From: Caenimonas sp. SL110
GTDB lineage: Bacteria; Pseudomonadota; Gammaproteobacteria; Burkholderiales; Burkholderiaceae_C
Length of the DNA stretch: 64,000 nucleotides
Reading direction: 5' to 3'
NCBI RefSeq assembly: GCF_001044395.1
Contig: NZ_JANU01000004.1
Location: 111,874 to 175,873 of the forward strand
A model generated the notes under the pieces. That model was given only the letters and a program-made list of their open reading frames with translations, was not told the DNA's origin and did no database searches. Numbering within the stretch: position 1 is the first letter of the stretch; each line of letters begins with the position of its first letter. This document shows positions 28,999 through 37,245 of the stretch, piece after piece. The position numbers and the translations under genes are program-made.

Positions 28999-29934
28999 AT
29001 GCAGCAAAGCGACCTTCATACAGTGACGATCAGCGAAGTCGGCCCGCGCGACGGCTTGCAGTCGGTGAGCGGCGTGATGCCGACCGCCGACAAGTTCAAG
29101 TGGATTGACGCGCTCTACGCAGCGGGCTTGCGCGAAATCGAAGTGGCGTCGTTCGTGCCCGCGAAGCTCCTGCCGCAGATGGCCGATGCTGCCGCCGTCG
29201 TCAAGCATGCCGTCGGGCTTCCCGGCCTGACGGTGATGGCCCTGGTCCCGAATCTGCGCGGCGCTCAGGCGGCGCTGGAGGCGGGCGTTCACAAGATCAC
29301 CATTCCGGTGTCGGCCAGCCAGGCGCACTCGCTGGCGAACGTGCGCAAGACGCGCGAACAGATGGTCGAAGAAGTGCGCGGCATCGTCCGCTGGCGAAAC
29401 GAAAGCGCGCCAAAGGTGCCGGTCGAAGTCGGCATGTCGACGGCGTTCGGTTGCACGATCCAGGGCGAGGTGGCCGAAGACGATGTGATCGCTCTGGCTG
29501 CGCAACTGGTGCAATCGGGCGTCGATGAAGTGGGCTTGTCCGATACGACCGGCATGGCCAATCCAGCGCAGGTCCGCAGGCTGTTCACGCGCCTTCGCGC
29601 AGAGATCGGCGAGCGCGCGGGCGCGGCCCATATGCACAACACGCGCGGGCTCGGGCTGGCCAACTGCCTGGCGGCCTGGGATGTGGGCGTGCGCACCTTC
29701 GACTCGTCGCTGGGCGGATTGGGCGGCTGCCCGTACGCACCCGGGGCGTCCGGCAACGTGGTCACCGAAGACCTCGTGTTCATGTTCGAAGCGATGGGAC
29801 TGCGCACAGGTATCGACATCGAGAAACTGATCGCGGCCCGCGCGCCATTGATGGCCGGCCTTCCCGGCGAGCCGGTGTACGGCATGACGCCCGAGGCCGG
29901 GTTGCCCAGGGGATTTCGCGGACACCTTTCATGA
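28999..29934 (+). CDS. Hydroxymethylglutaryl-CoA lyase family protein
   Basis: 311 residues of the HMGL-like TIM-barrel family, which cleave 3-hydroxy-3-methylglutaryl-CoA (or a related 3-hydroxyacyl-CoA) to acetyl-CoA and an oxo acid. Seen are the metal-binding start EVGPRDGLQSV, the VGMSTAFGC strand, the segment GLSDTTGMANP, HMHNTRGLGLAN, and the catalytic-loop signature GLGGCPYAPGASGNV with its Cys. The stop overlaps the start of a CaiB-type CoA-transferase (ATGA), so the pair acts together. This suggests activation of a free branched acid, then cleavage. Citramalyl-CoA as substrate cannot be excluded. Confidence 0.9.
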   Translation: MQQSDLHTVTISEVGPRDGLQSVSGVMPTADKFKWIDALYAAGLREIEVASFVPAKLLPQMADAAAVVKHAVGLPGLTVMALVPNLRGAQAALEAGVHKITIPVSASQAHSLANVRKTREQMVEEVRGIVRWRNESAPKVPVEVGMSTAFGCTIQGEVAEDDVIALAAQLVQSGVDEVGLSDTTGMANPAQVRRLFTRLRAEIGERAGAAHMHNTRGLGLANCLAAWDVGVRTFDSSLGGLGGCPYAPGASGNVVTEDLVFMFEAMGLRTGIDIEKLIAARAPLMAGLPGEPVYGMTPEAGLPRGFRGHLS

Positions 29935-31145
29935 AGACAGACGACATGACAACAGGCACTTCGAGCAAGCTTCCGTATGCGGGTATCCGCATCGTCGAAT
30001 TCACGCACATGGTGATGGGTCCGACCTGCGGCATGGTGCTGGCCGACCTGGGCGCCGAAGTCATCAAGGTCGAGCCGGTGGCAGGTGACAACACGCGCCG
30101 CCTGCTCGGCTCGGGCGCGGGCTTTTATCCGCTGTTCAATCGCAACAAGAAGAGCATTGCGCTCGACCTGCAAAAGCCCGAGGGTCGCGCGGCGGCGCAG
30201 CGGCTGGTGGCCACCGCCGACATCGTGAGCGAGAACTTCAAGCCGGGCACGATGAAAAAGCTGGGGCTCGACTACGAGACGCTCAGGCAAACCAACCCGC
30301 GCCTCATCTACATCAGCCACAAGGGCTTCCTGCCCGGCCCTTACGACCACCGCACTGCGCTCGATGAAGTGGTGCAGATGATGGGCGGCCTCGCCTACAT
30401 GACCGGACGGCCCGGCGACCCCTTGCGAGCGGGCGCCAGCGTCAACGACATGATGGGCGGCATGTTCGGCGCGATCGGTGCAATGGCTGCATTGGCGCAA
30501 CGCGAGAAGACCGGCGTGGGGCAGGAAGTGCAAAGCGCATTGTTCGAAAACAACGTCTTCCTGGTCGCGCAACACATGATGCAGTTCGCGGTGACGGGCC
30601 AACCCGCAGCGCCGATGCCGGGGCGCATCTCCGCGTGGGCGGTGTACGACGTGTTCACGGTGAAGGGCGGCGAGCAGATCTTTCTCGCAGCCGTCAGCGA
30701 TTCGCAGTGGAAGGTGTTTTGCGAGGCGTTCGGCTTCGGTGATCTCTTCGTCGATCCGCGCCTGAAGACCAACAACGATCGCGTCCAGGCGCGCGACTGG
30801 ATGATGCCCATCCTGCGATCGCGGCTGGCCGATCACTCGGCGGCGGAGTTGAGTGCGGTGTTCGAAAAGAACGGACTGCCGTTCGCGCCGATCACGCGGC
30901 CCGAAGACCTCTTTGACGATCCGCACCTGAACGCCACCGGCGGTCTTGCGCCCCTGACCTTGCCGGACGGCCGCGAAACGAAGGTGCCCTTGTTGCCCCT
31001 GATGCTGGACGGCGAGCGGCTGGGCATTCGTTCGCAGCCCCCGGCAATGGGGCAGCACACGCATGAGTTGCTGGCGGAGATCGGTTACGACGCGGCTGCG
31101 ATTGCGGCGCTGGCTGCATCGGGCGTCATCGCGGGTGCGACGTGA
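29931..31145 (+). CDS. CaiB/BaiF family CoA-transferase
   Basis: 404-residue class III CoA-transferase. The N-terminal GIRIVEFTHMVMGPTCGMVLADLGAEVIKVE is the family hallmark. RNKKSIALDLQKPEGR and the catalytic Asp region LRAGASVNDMMGGMFGAIGAMAAL follow, and the C-terminal FAPITRPEDLFDDPHL is typical. It is coupled to the HMGL-type lyase by a 4-base overlap. A role in making the lyase substrate from a dicarboxylic acid, with succinyl-CoA or similar as donor, is inference from this pairing. Confidence 0.9.
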   Translation: MKTDDMTTGTSSKLPYAGIRIVEFTHMVMGPTCGMVLADLGAEVIKVEPVAGDNTRRLLGSGAGFYPLFNRNKKSIALDLQKPEGRAAAQRLVATADIVSENFKPGTMKKLGLDYETLRQTNPRLIYISHKGFLPGPYDHRTALDEVVQMMGGLAYMTGRPGDPLRAGASVNDMMGGMFGAIGAMAALAQREKTGVGQEVQSALFENNVFLVAQHMMQFAVTGQPAAPMPGRISAWAVYDVFTVKGGEQIFLAAVSDSQWKVFCEAFGFGDLFVDPRLKTNNDRVQARDWMMPILRSRLADHSAAELSAVFEKNGLPFAPITRPEDLFDDPHLNATGGLAPLTLPDGRETKVPLLPLMLDGERLGIRSQPPAMGQHTHELLAEIGYDAAAIAALAASGVIAGAT

Positions 31146-31189
31146 TCTGAACGACTGGCTCAGGCACGCAACCTGCTTCGAGCAGGCAG

Positions 31190-31657
31190 ATGGAATCCAA
31201 ACCGCCGCTGCCACCGTTCACCTTCGAATCTGCCACGCAGAAAGTGCGCATGGCCGAGGACGCCTGGAACACGCGCGACCCCGCTCGGGTCGTGCAGGTC
31301 TATACCGAAGACACGCGCTGGCGCAATCGCGGCGAGTTTCCGGTGGGGCGCGCAGAGGTGCGCAGCTTCCTGGAGCGCAAGTGGGCGCGGGAACTCGACT
31401 ACCGCCTCATCAAGGAGCTGTGGACGTTCGGCGGCAATCGCATTGCGGTGCGGTTTGCCTATGAGAGCCACGAACCGACGGGCCAGTGGTATCGCAGCTA
31501 CGGCAACGAGAACTGGGAGTTCGACGAGCATGGCTTCATGCGGTTGCGCTTTGCCAGCATCAACGACCTGCCCATCGGCGCAGCGCAGCGCCTGTTTCAT
31601 TGGCCGCTGGGCCGGCGGCCCGACGACCATCCGGGATTGAGCGACCTGGGGCTCTGA
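31190..31657 (+). CDS. DUF1348 / SnoaL-like protein
   Basis: 155 residues. The pattern [56 protein letters not shown] and [17 protein letters not shown] is that of DUF1348, an NTF2-like fold. Its precise activity is not known to me. It is separate (44 bases) from the CoA-transferase and runs in the same direction. Confidence 0.85.
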   Translation: MESKPPLPPFTFESATQKVRMAEDAWNTRDPARVVQVYTEDTRWRNRGEFPVGRAEVRSFLERKWARELDYRLIKELWTFGGNRIAVRFAYESHEPTGQWYRSYGNENWEFDEHGFMRLRFASINDLPIGAAQRLFHWPLGRRPDDHPGLSDLGL

Positions 31658-31723
31658 GCACACCGAGGGATTTCACCAGCCCGCGCCGCACCAATCTGGC
31701 ACAGGCATTGCATTGCAAGCCAC

Positions 31724-32932
31724 ATGCCTGCCGGTGCCCTCCAACTCCTCGACACGTTCGATGTTCCTGCGGGGCCCGTGTCCCAGCCCTTGTGGAAGAA
31801 CCAGCTGGAGCTGCTGCTCGAATCGACAGGTGAAGGCATCTTCGGCGTGGACCTGGGCGGCAACTGCATGTTCATCAACCGCGCAGGCGCACGGATGATC
31901 GGCTTCGAGCCGGACGAGGTGCTGGGGCGCAACATGCACGAGCTCACCCATCACTCGCACGCCGATGGTTCTCACTATCCCGACAGCGAGTGCCCGATCT
32001 TCAATGCGTTTCGTCGCGGCCTGCCGTGCCGCCTGGACACCGAGGTGTTCTGGCGCAGGGACGCGACCGCGTTTGCGGTCGAGTATTCGAGTTATCCCAT
32101 CATGGAAGGCGATTCGGTGCTCGGCGCGGTGATCACCTTCGTTGATATCACCGAACGCAAACGCGCAGCCGATGCCTTGCAACTGGCCAAGACCTCGCTC
32201 GAAGTGCGCGTCGCCGAGCGCACGCACGAACTGTCTCAGGCGCTGGAGCGCCAGCGCGAACTTGCCGCCTATTCGGAGAAGATCCGCGAGGAAGAACGCA
32301 CCCGCATCGCGCGCGAAGTGCATGACGAACTGGGCAGCCTCCTGGTCGCGCTCAAGATGGATGTGAACTGGCTGGACAAGCGCTTGTCCGAGCAGCCGCG
32401 CCGCCAGGCGCAAGAGGCGCAGGACATGCGAGAGCGCATGCGCAGCAAGTGCCAGAACATGAGCCGCCTGATCGAGAACGCGGTCGACAACGTGGGCCGC
32501 ATCATCACCGACCTGCGCCCCAGCATCCTCGATCATCAGGGCCTGTGGGCCGCGCTCGAGTGGCAGGCTCACGAGTTCGTGCAGTCGGCCGAACTGGAGC
32601 TCGATTGGGACTCGCGCGCGGAAGAAGCGCCGGACCTGCCGGGGCCTGCGGCGATGGCGGTGTTTCGCATCTTCCAGGAGATGCTGAGCAACGTGGGGCG
32701 CCATGCGCGGGCGAGCCGGATCGCCGTGCGCATCAGCACCACCCGCGAGTGGCTGCGCATCACGGTCGATGACAACGGCATTGGCGCCAGCGCCGATGCG
32801 TTCGACGCCGCGACCGCCTATGGCGTGATGGGCATGCGCGAGCGTGCGCGCCATTTCGGCGGCCACATCGCCATCGCGAGCCAGCCCGGTCACGGATCGT
32901 CGTTCACGCTTGTGCTGCCGCTCGGCTCATGA
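31724..32932 (+). CDS. PAS-domain sensor histidine kinase, NarX/HisKA_3 type
   Basis: 402 residues, no membrane segment, so a cytoplasmic sensor. A PAS domain spans about 25-145 (LLLESTGEGIFGVDLGGNCMFINRAG … VITFVDITERKRAAD), with HHSHADGSHYPDSECP inside, a pattern common in PAS sensors. A coiled linker (about 146-190) leads to the dimerisation and phosphoacceptor helix with His200 in REEERTRIAREVHDELG. The ATPase domain shows FRIFQEMLSNVGRHARA, DDNGIGA and GVMGMRERARHFGG. The stop overlaps the response regulator start. Its position before the cyanate genes suggests, but does not prove, that it controls them. Confidence 0.92.
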   Translation: MPAGALQLLDTFDVPAGPVSQPLWKNQLELLLESTGEGIFGVDLGGNCMFINRAGARMIGFEPDEVLGRNMHELTHHSHADGSHYPDSECPIFNAFRRGLPCRLDTEVFWRRDATAFAVEYSSYPIMEGDSVLGAVITFVDITERKRAADALQLAKTSLEVRVAERTHELSQALERQRELAAYSEKIREEERTRIAREVHDELGSLLVALKMDVNWLDKRLSEQPRRQAQEAQDMRERMRSKCQNMSRLIENAVDNVGRIITDLRPSILDHQGLWAALEWQAHEFVQSAELELDWDSRAEEAPDLPGPAAMAVFRIFQEMLSNVGRHARASRIAVRISTTREWLRITVDDNGIGASADAFDAATAYGVMGMRERARHFGGHIAIASQPGHGSSFTLVLPLGS

Positions 32933-33603
32933 CCCGAACGACCGTTGAAGCATCCATCCGCGTGCTGCTCGGCGACGATCACCGCATCGTGCGCGAGGGC
33001 CTGAAACAGGTGCTGGCCGATGCGCCTGAAATCGTCGTGTGCGCTGAAGGCACCACGGGTGATGAAGTGCTGGCCTGTGCGACTTCACGCGGTGGCGACA
33101 ACGGCATCGATGTGGTCCTGCTCGACATCGCGATGCCCGGCCGCGACGGACTCGACGTGCTGCAGGAACTGAAGCGGCGATGGCCGCTGCTGCCGGTGCT
33201 CATGCTCAGCACGTATCCCGAAAAGCAGTACGCCGTCAGGTGCATCAAGCTGGGCGCATCGGGCTACCTGAACAAGAGCGCCGACGCGGACGACATGATC
33301 GCCGCGGTGCGCAAGGTGGCCGCGGGCGGCGTGTTCGTGACGCCGCTGACCGCCGAGGCGCTGGCAGGCGCTGTAGGGGCGAGCGGCAGCCGACGCGGAC
33401 CCGAGGCACTGTCGCACCGCGAAGACCAGGTGTTCCGGCTCCTCATCATGGGGCGGAGCGTGAGCGAAATTGGTGCCCAGCTGCAGCTCGCGCCCAATAC
33501 GGTGAGCACCTACCGCAGTCGCATCCTGGAAAAGACCGGGACTCGCAACGACGTTGAGCTTGCGCTTTACGCAGAAAGACTGGGCAAGGGCGCGCCGGTG
33601 TAG
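32929..33603 (+). CDS. NarL/FixJ-family response regulator
   Basis: 224 residues. The receiver domain has acidic residues at LLGDDHRIV, the phosphoacceptor Asp66 in VVLLDIAMPGRDG, Thr/Ser in MLSTYPEKQY and Lys in GYLNKSADADD. The C-terminal LuxR-type helix-turn-helix covers about 155-215 (LSHREDQVFRLLIMGRSVSEIGAQL … NTVSTYRSRILEK). It is translationally coupled to the kinase (ATGA). The substrate-binding protein gene of the ABC transporter begins about 106 bases downstream, leaving room for a promoter. Confidence 0.94.
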   Translation: MTRTTVEASIRVLLGDDHRIVREGLKQVLADAPEIVVCAEGTTGDEVLACATSRGGDNGIDVVLLDIAMPGRDGLDVLQELKRRWPLLPVLMLSTYPEKQYAVRCIKLGASGYLNKSADADDMIAAVRKVAAGGVFVTPLTAEALAGAVGASGSRRGPEALSHREDQVFRLLIMGRSVSEIGAQLQLAPNTVSTYRSRILEKTGTRNDVELALYAERLGKGAPV

Positions 33604-33709
33604 TGCTGCCCCTACACGCCACGGACATTGCATCGACGACTTGAGGGCGCGAGCGATTTCAGGCGCGGCGCTTGCAATCGTGCTGGCATCAACCGAGAAG
33701 GGTGCCTCC

Positions 33710-35077
33710 ATGACCAATGCCTACGATGCCTTTGACGCCGACAAGCCGCTGATGCTGCGCTGTGCATGCGGCCAGGACCACGCGCCGGGCGAACACGGCC
33801 AGGCTACAGGTAGCAGCGAAGAAGAGCTGTCATGCAACTTCATGGAGGCGTCGCTCGTGAAGGCGCTGTTCCCGGTGGACAGCGTGCGTCGCAGCTTCCT
33901 GCGAGCGGTCGGTGCCAACACCGCGCGCGCGGCGATCGCGTCGGTGCTGCCGATGTCGGCGCTGCAGGCGATGGCGCAGGACAAGGGCCCGCTCGAAAAG
34001 AAAGACCTGAAGATCGGCTTCATCGCCATCACCTGCGCAACGCCTTTGATCATGGCCGAGCCGTTGGGCTTTTATCGCCAGCAGGGCCTGAACGTGCAGT
34101 TGATGAAGACGGCGGGCTGGGCGCTGATTCGCGACAAGATGATCAACAGGGAACACGACGCGTCGCACTTTCTGTCGCCGATGCCGCTGGCGATTTCGAT
34201 GGGCCTCGGATCGACACAGGTGCCGATGAATGTGGCGACCATCCAGAACACCAACGGGCAGGCCATCACGCTGCACGTCAAGCACAAGGACAAGCGCGAC
34301 CCCAAGAGCTGGAAGGGTTTCAAGTTCGCGGTGCCGTTCGAATACAGCATGCACAACTTCCTGCTGCGCTACTACCTGGCAGAGAACGGCATCAACCCGG
34401 ACACCGACGTGCAGATTCGCGTGACGCCGCCACCGGAGATGGTGGCGAATTTGCGCGCGGGCAACATCGACGGCTTCCTCGGGCCGGACCCTTTCAACCA
34501 GCGCGCGGTGTACGACGAGGTCGGCTTCATTCATATCCTGTCCAAGGAGATCTGGGACGGCCATCCGTGCTGCGCGTTCGGCGTGAGCGAGGACTTCATC
34601 CAGAAAAATCCCAACACATTCGCTGCGCTCTACCGCGCGGTCATCACATCGTCGCTGATGGCCAGCCAGCCGAAGGATCGCGAACTGATCGCCAAGGTGA
34701 TTGCCCCGGCGCAGTACCTGAACCAGCCCGAGACAGTGATCGCGCAGGTGCTCTCGGGCAAGTTCGCCGATGGACTGGGCAACATCCGCAACGTGCCTGA
34801 CCGCGCCAACTTCGACCCTGTGCCGTGGCAGAGCATGGCGGTGTGGATGCTCACGCAGATGAAGCGCTGGGGCTACGTGAAGGGCGACGTCAACTACCGG
34901 CAGATCGCAGAGAAGGTGTTCATGCTGACCGACGCCAAGAAGTACATGGCGCAGGCCGGATGGAAACCACCCGAGGGTGCGTATCGCAAGTTCAAGGTGA
35001 TGGGCAAGGAGTTCGATCCTGCAAAGCCCGAGGAATACGCCCGCAGCTTTGCCATCAGCAAGATGAACCCGGCATGA
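33710..35077 (+). CDS. cynA: Nitrate/cyanate-family ABC transporter substrate-binding protein with Tat signal
   Basis: 455 residues from the ATG at 33710. The NrtA/CmpA/CynA-like domain begins at about residue 95 (LKIGFIAITCATPLIMAEPLGFY) and includes FAVPFEYSMHNFLLRYYL and IDGFLGPDPFNQRAVYD. Before it lies a Tat-type motif RRSFLRAVGAN (Arg60-Arg61) with a hydrophobic region and AMAQD cleavage area. Unusually, about 55 hydrophilic residues precede the Tat motif, with Cys18, Cys20 and Cys42 and two His (RCACGQDHAPGEHG). Coupling to permease, ATPase and cyanase genes points to cyanate as ligand, though nitrate cannot be excluded. Symbol given by context. Confidence 0.82.
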   Translation: MTNAYDAFDADKPLMLRCACGQDHAPGEHGQATGSSEEELSCNFMEASLVKALFPVDSVRRSFLRAVGANTARAAIASVLPMSALQAMAQDKGPLEKKDLKIGFIAITCATPLIMAEPLGFYRQQGLNVQLMKTAGWALIRDKMINREHDASHFLSPMPLAISMGLGSTQVPMNVATIQNTNGQAITLHVKHKDKRDPKSWKGFKFAVPFEYSMHNFLLRYYLAENGINPDTDVQIRVTPPPEMVANLRAGNIDGFLGPDPFNQRAVYDEVGFIHILSKEIWDGHPCCAFGVSEDFIQKNPNTFAALYRAVITSSLMASQPKDRELIAKVIAPAQYLNQPETVIAQVLSGKFADGLGNIRNVPDRANFDPVPWQSMAVWMLTQMKRWGYVKGDVNYRQIAEKVFMLTDAKKYMAQAGWKPPEGAYRKFKVMGKEFDPAKPEEYARSFAISKMNPA

Positions 35078-35931
35078 AGTCGCTTAACGCGAAAGCGGCG
35101 TTGGTGTCGCTGCTGTTGCTGCTCGCCTTCATGGGCGTGTGGCATCTGGCAACGCTGCCATCGGCTGCCAGCGTGACGGCCAGCACGGTTTCATCCGAGC
35201 AGGCCGAATACAACAAGATGATGGGCAAGGATGCGGCAAGCGCCAAGGCCACTGGCTTTCCGACGCTGCTGCAAGTGGGCACCACGTTCGTCAGGCAGCT
35301 CTCCGACCCGTTCTACGACAACGGCCCCAACGACAAGGGCGTCGCAATCCAGCTCGGGCATTCGCTGGGTCGTGTGGGGCTTGGATTTCTGCTGGCGTGC
35401 CTGGTGGCGATTCCGCTGGGCTTCGTGATCGGGATGTCGCCGCTGTTGCACAAGGCCTTCGATCCGTTCATCCAGGTGCTCAAGCCGATCTCGCCGCTGG
35501 CCTGGATGCCGCTGGCGCTCTACACCATCAAGGACTCATCGATATCGGGCGTGTTCGTGATCTTCATCTGCTCGGTCTGGCCCATGTTGATCAACACCGC
35601 GTTTGGCGTGGCGTCGGTCAAGCGCGAATGGCTGAATGTGGCGAGCACGCTGGAGGTCAAGCCGCTGCGCAAGGCTTTCCAGGTGATCCTGCCTGCCGCG
35701 GCGCCGACGATTCTCACGGGCATGCGCATCAGCATGGGCATTGCGTGGCTGGTGATCGTGGCCGCCGAAATGCTGGTGGGCGGCACGGGCATCGGCTACT
35801 TCGTGTGGAACGAGTGGAACAACCTGTCGCTCACGAATGTGATCTTTGCGATCGCCGTGATCGGGGTTGTGGGCATGCTGCTGGACCTGGCTTTCGCGCG
35901 CTTGCAGAAGTGGGTGACGTATGTTGAATGA
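35074..35931 (+). CDS. cynB: ABC transporter permease (nitrate/cyanate family)
   Basis: 285 residues starting at the ATGA overlap with the binding protein. Hydrophobic helix 1 is at about 8-25. The family periplasmic loop (about 30-85, QAEYNKMMGKDAASAK) follows, then GHSLGRVGLGFLLACLVAIPLGFVIG and the EAA-like cytoplasmic loop NVASTLEVKPLRKAFQVILPAAAPTILTGMRI. GIAWLVIVAAEMLVGGTGIGYFVW is typical of NrtB. Six helices are expected. Symbol follows the cyanase context. Confidence 0.85.
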   Translation: MKSLNAKAALVSLLLLLAFMGVWHLATLPSAASVTASTVSSEQAEYNKMMGKDAASAKATGFPTLLQVGTTFVRQLSDPFYDNGPNDKGVAIQLGHSLGRVGLGFLLACLVAIPLGFVIGMSPLLHKAFDPFIQVLKPISPLAWMPLALYTIKDSSISGVFVIFICSVWPMLINTAFGVASVKREWLNVASTLEVKPLRKAFQVILPAAAPTILTGMRISMGIAWLVIVAAEMLVGGTGIGYFVWNEWNNLSLTNVIFAIAVIGVVGMLLDLAFARLQKWVTYVE

Positions 35932-36769
35932 GGTAGGGGTTGGATTGAGGGCCGATCAAGTCCGCAATGACAACCAATTGCCGGGCTTTCTCAAGGTAGA
36001 GGGGCTTTCCAAATCATTCGCGAAAGACAAGCCCGTCTTCGACAACGTTTCATTCACCCTAGACAAAGGCGAATTCGTCTGCATCATCGGCCACTCAGGG
36101 TGCGGCAAGACCACCATCCTCAACGTGCTGGCGGGTCTCGATACGGCCACAGGCGGTCATGTCTTCATGGACGGCCGCGAGGTCGCCGGCCCCAGCCTGG
36201 AGCGCGGCGTCGTCTTCCAGAGCCATGCGCTCATGCCGTGGCTCACGGTGCGCAGGAACATTGCGTTTGCCGTCCGCTCGCGCTGGCCGCACTGGACCGC
36301 CGCGCAGGTCGATGCGCATGTGCAATCCTTCGTCGCGATGGTCGGGCTCTCGCAGGCCATCGACAAGAAGCCGTCGCAGCTCTCGGGCGGAATGAAGCAG
36401 CGGGTGGGCATTGCGCGGGCGTTCGCAATCCAGCCCAAGATGCTGCTGCTCGACGAGCCCTTCGGCGCGCTCGATGCGCTCACGCGCGGCACCATCCAGG
36501 ACGAGTTGCTCGCCATCGTGCGCGAGACGCAGCAAACGGTTTTCATGATCACGCATGACGTCGATGAAGCCATCTTGCTGGCCGATCGCATCGTGCTCAT
36601 GAGCAACGGCCACGAATCACCTGCCGGCTATCGCCCGGGCGGCATCGCCGAAGTCGTGATCAACACCTTGCCGCCCGAACGCAAGCGCGCCCAGCTGCAT
36701 CACCTGGCCGGCTACTACGAACTGCGCAACCACATCGTCGATTTTCTGACCCGAAAGGAACCCACATGA
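35921..36769 (+). CDS. cynD: ABC transporter ATP-binding protein (nitrate/cyanate family)
   Basis: 282 residues. Walker A GHSGCGKTT (about 57-65), Q-loop VVFQSHALMPWLTV, signature LSGGMKQRVGIARA, Walker B MLLLDEPFGALDALTR and switch His in FMITHDVDEAILLADR are all intact. The ATG at 35921 lies inside the end of the permease gene. The first 20 or so residues (GVGLRADQVRNDNQL) are encoded largely by a degenerate hairpin repeat and do not look like the family; an in-frame TTG at 35978 is an alternative start. The stop overlaps the cyanase start. Confidence 0.88.
   Translation: MLNEVGVGLRADQVRNDNQLPGFLKVEGLSKSFAKDKPVFDNVSFTLDKGEFVCIIGHSGCGKTTILNVLAGLDTATGGHVFMDGREVAGPSLERGVVFQSHALMPWLTVRRNIAFAVRSRWPHWTAAQVDAHVQSFVAMVGLSQAIDKKPSQLSGGMKQRVGIARAFAIQPKMLLLDEPFGALDALTRGTIQDELLAIVRETQQTVFMITHDVDEAILLADRIVLMSNGHESPAGYRPGGIAEVVINTLPPERKRAQLHHLAGYYELRNHIVDFLTRKEPT
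35942..35971. repeat. Degenerate hairpin-repeat copy at the start of the ABC ATPase gene
   Basis: GGATTGAGG then GATCAAGTCCGCAATGAC matches the unit at 47178-47203 (GGATTGCGG, then ATCAAGTCCGCAATGAC), apart from a small insertion and a substitution. It begins 11 bases after the permease stop and is translated as part of the ATPase N-terminus. Confidence 0.55.
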
Positions 36770-37209
36770 ACCGCAACGACATCACCGAAAAGATCATCTC
36801 CACCAAGGTCTCCAAAGGCATCAAGTGGTCCGATGTGGCCGACAAGGTGGGTCAGTCCAAGGAGTGGACGACCGCCGCCTGCCTGGGACAGATGACGCTC
36901 AACGACGAGCAGGCCAGGGTGCTGGGCGACATCTTTTCATTGAGCGAAGAAGAGCAGAAGTGGCTCAAGGTCGTCCCCTACAAGGGCTCGCTGCCCACCC
37001 AGGTGCCGACCGACCCGCTCATCTACCGCTGGTATGAAATCGTCAATGTGTACGGCGCCACGATCAAGGAGTTGATCCACGAGGAGTTCGGCGACGGCAT
37101 CATGAGCGCGATCGATTTTTCGATGGACATCACGCGCACGGCCGACCCCAAGGGCGATCGCGTCAATGTGGTGTTGTCGGGCAAGTTCCTGCCGTACAAG
37201 ACCTACTGA
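36766..37209 (+). CDS. cynS: Cyanate hydratase (cyanase)
   Basis: Converts cyanate plus bicarbonate to ammonia and carbon dioxide; decameric cytoplasmic enzyme. The 147 residues have an N-terminal helix-turn-helix-like domain (KIISTKVSKGIKWSDVADKV). The catalytic domain has Arg88 and Glu91 (PLIYRWYEIV) and Ser114 (GIMSAIDF), which correspond to the known Arg96, Glu99 and Ser122 of the E. coli enzyme. The C-terminus VVLSGKFLPYKTY is typical. It is the last gene of the transporter operon. No carbonic anhydrase gene is adjacent to resupply bicarbonate. Confidence 0.97.
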   Translation: MNRNDITEKIISTKVSKGIKWSDVADKVGQSKEWTTAACLGQMTLNDEQARVLGDIFSLSEEEQKWLKVVPYKGSLPTQVPTDPLIYRWYEIVNVYGATIKELIHEEFGDGIMSAIDFSMDITRTADPKGDRVNVVLSGKFLPYKTY

Positions 37210-37245
37210 TCGCCCTGCAAAAGTCCGTGCGCATAATTTGGCGCA

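Noticed and set aside
29289..31214. 641-codon minus-strand ORF across the lyase and CoA-transferase genes
   Set aside because: Antisense to two clear enzymes; composition shows a GC-rich shadow frame.
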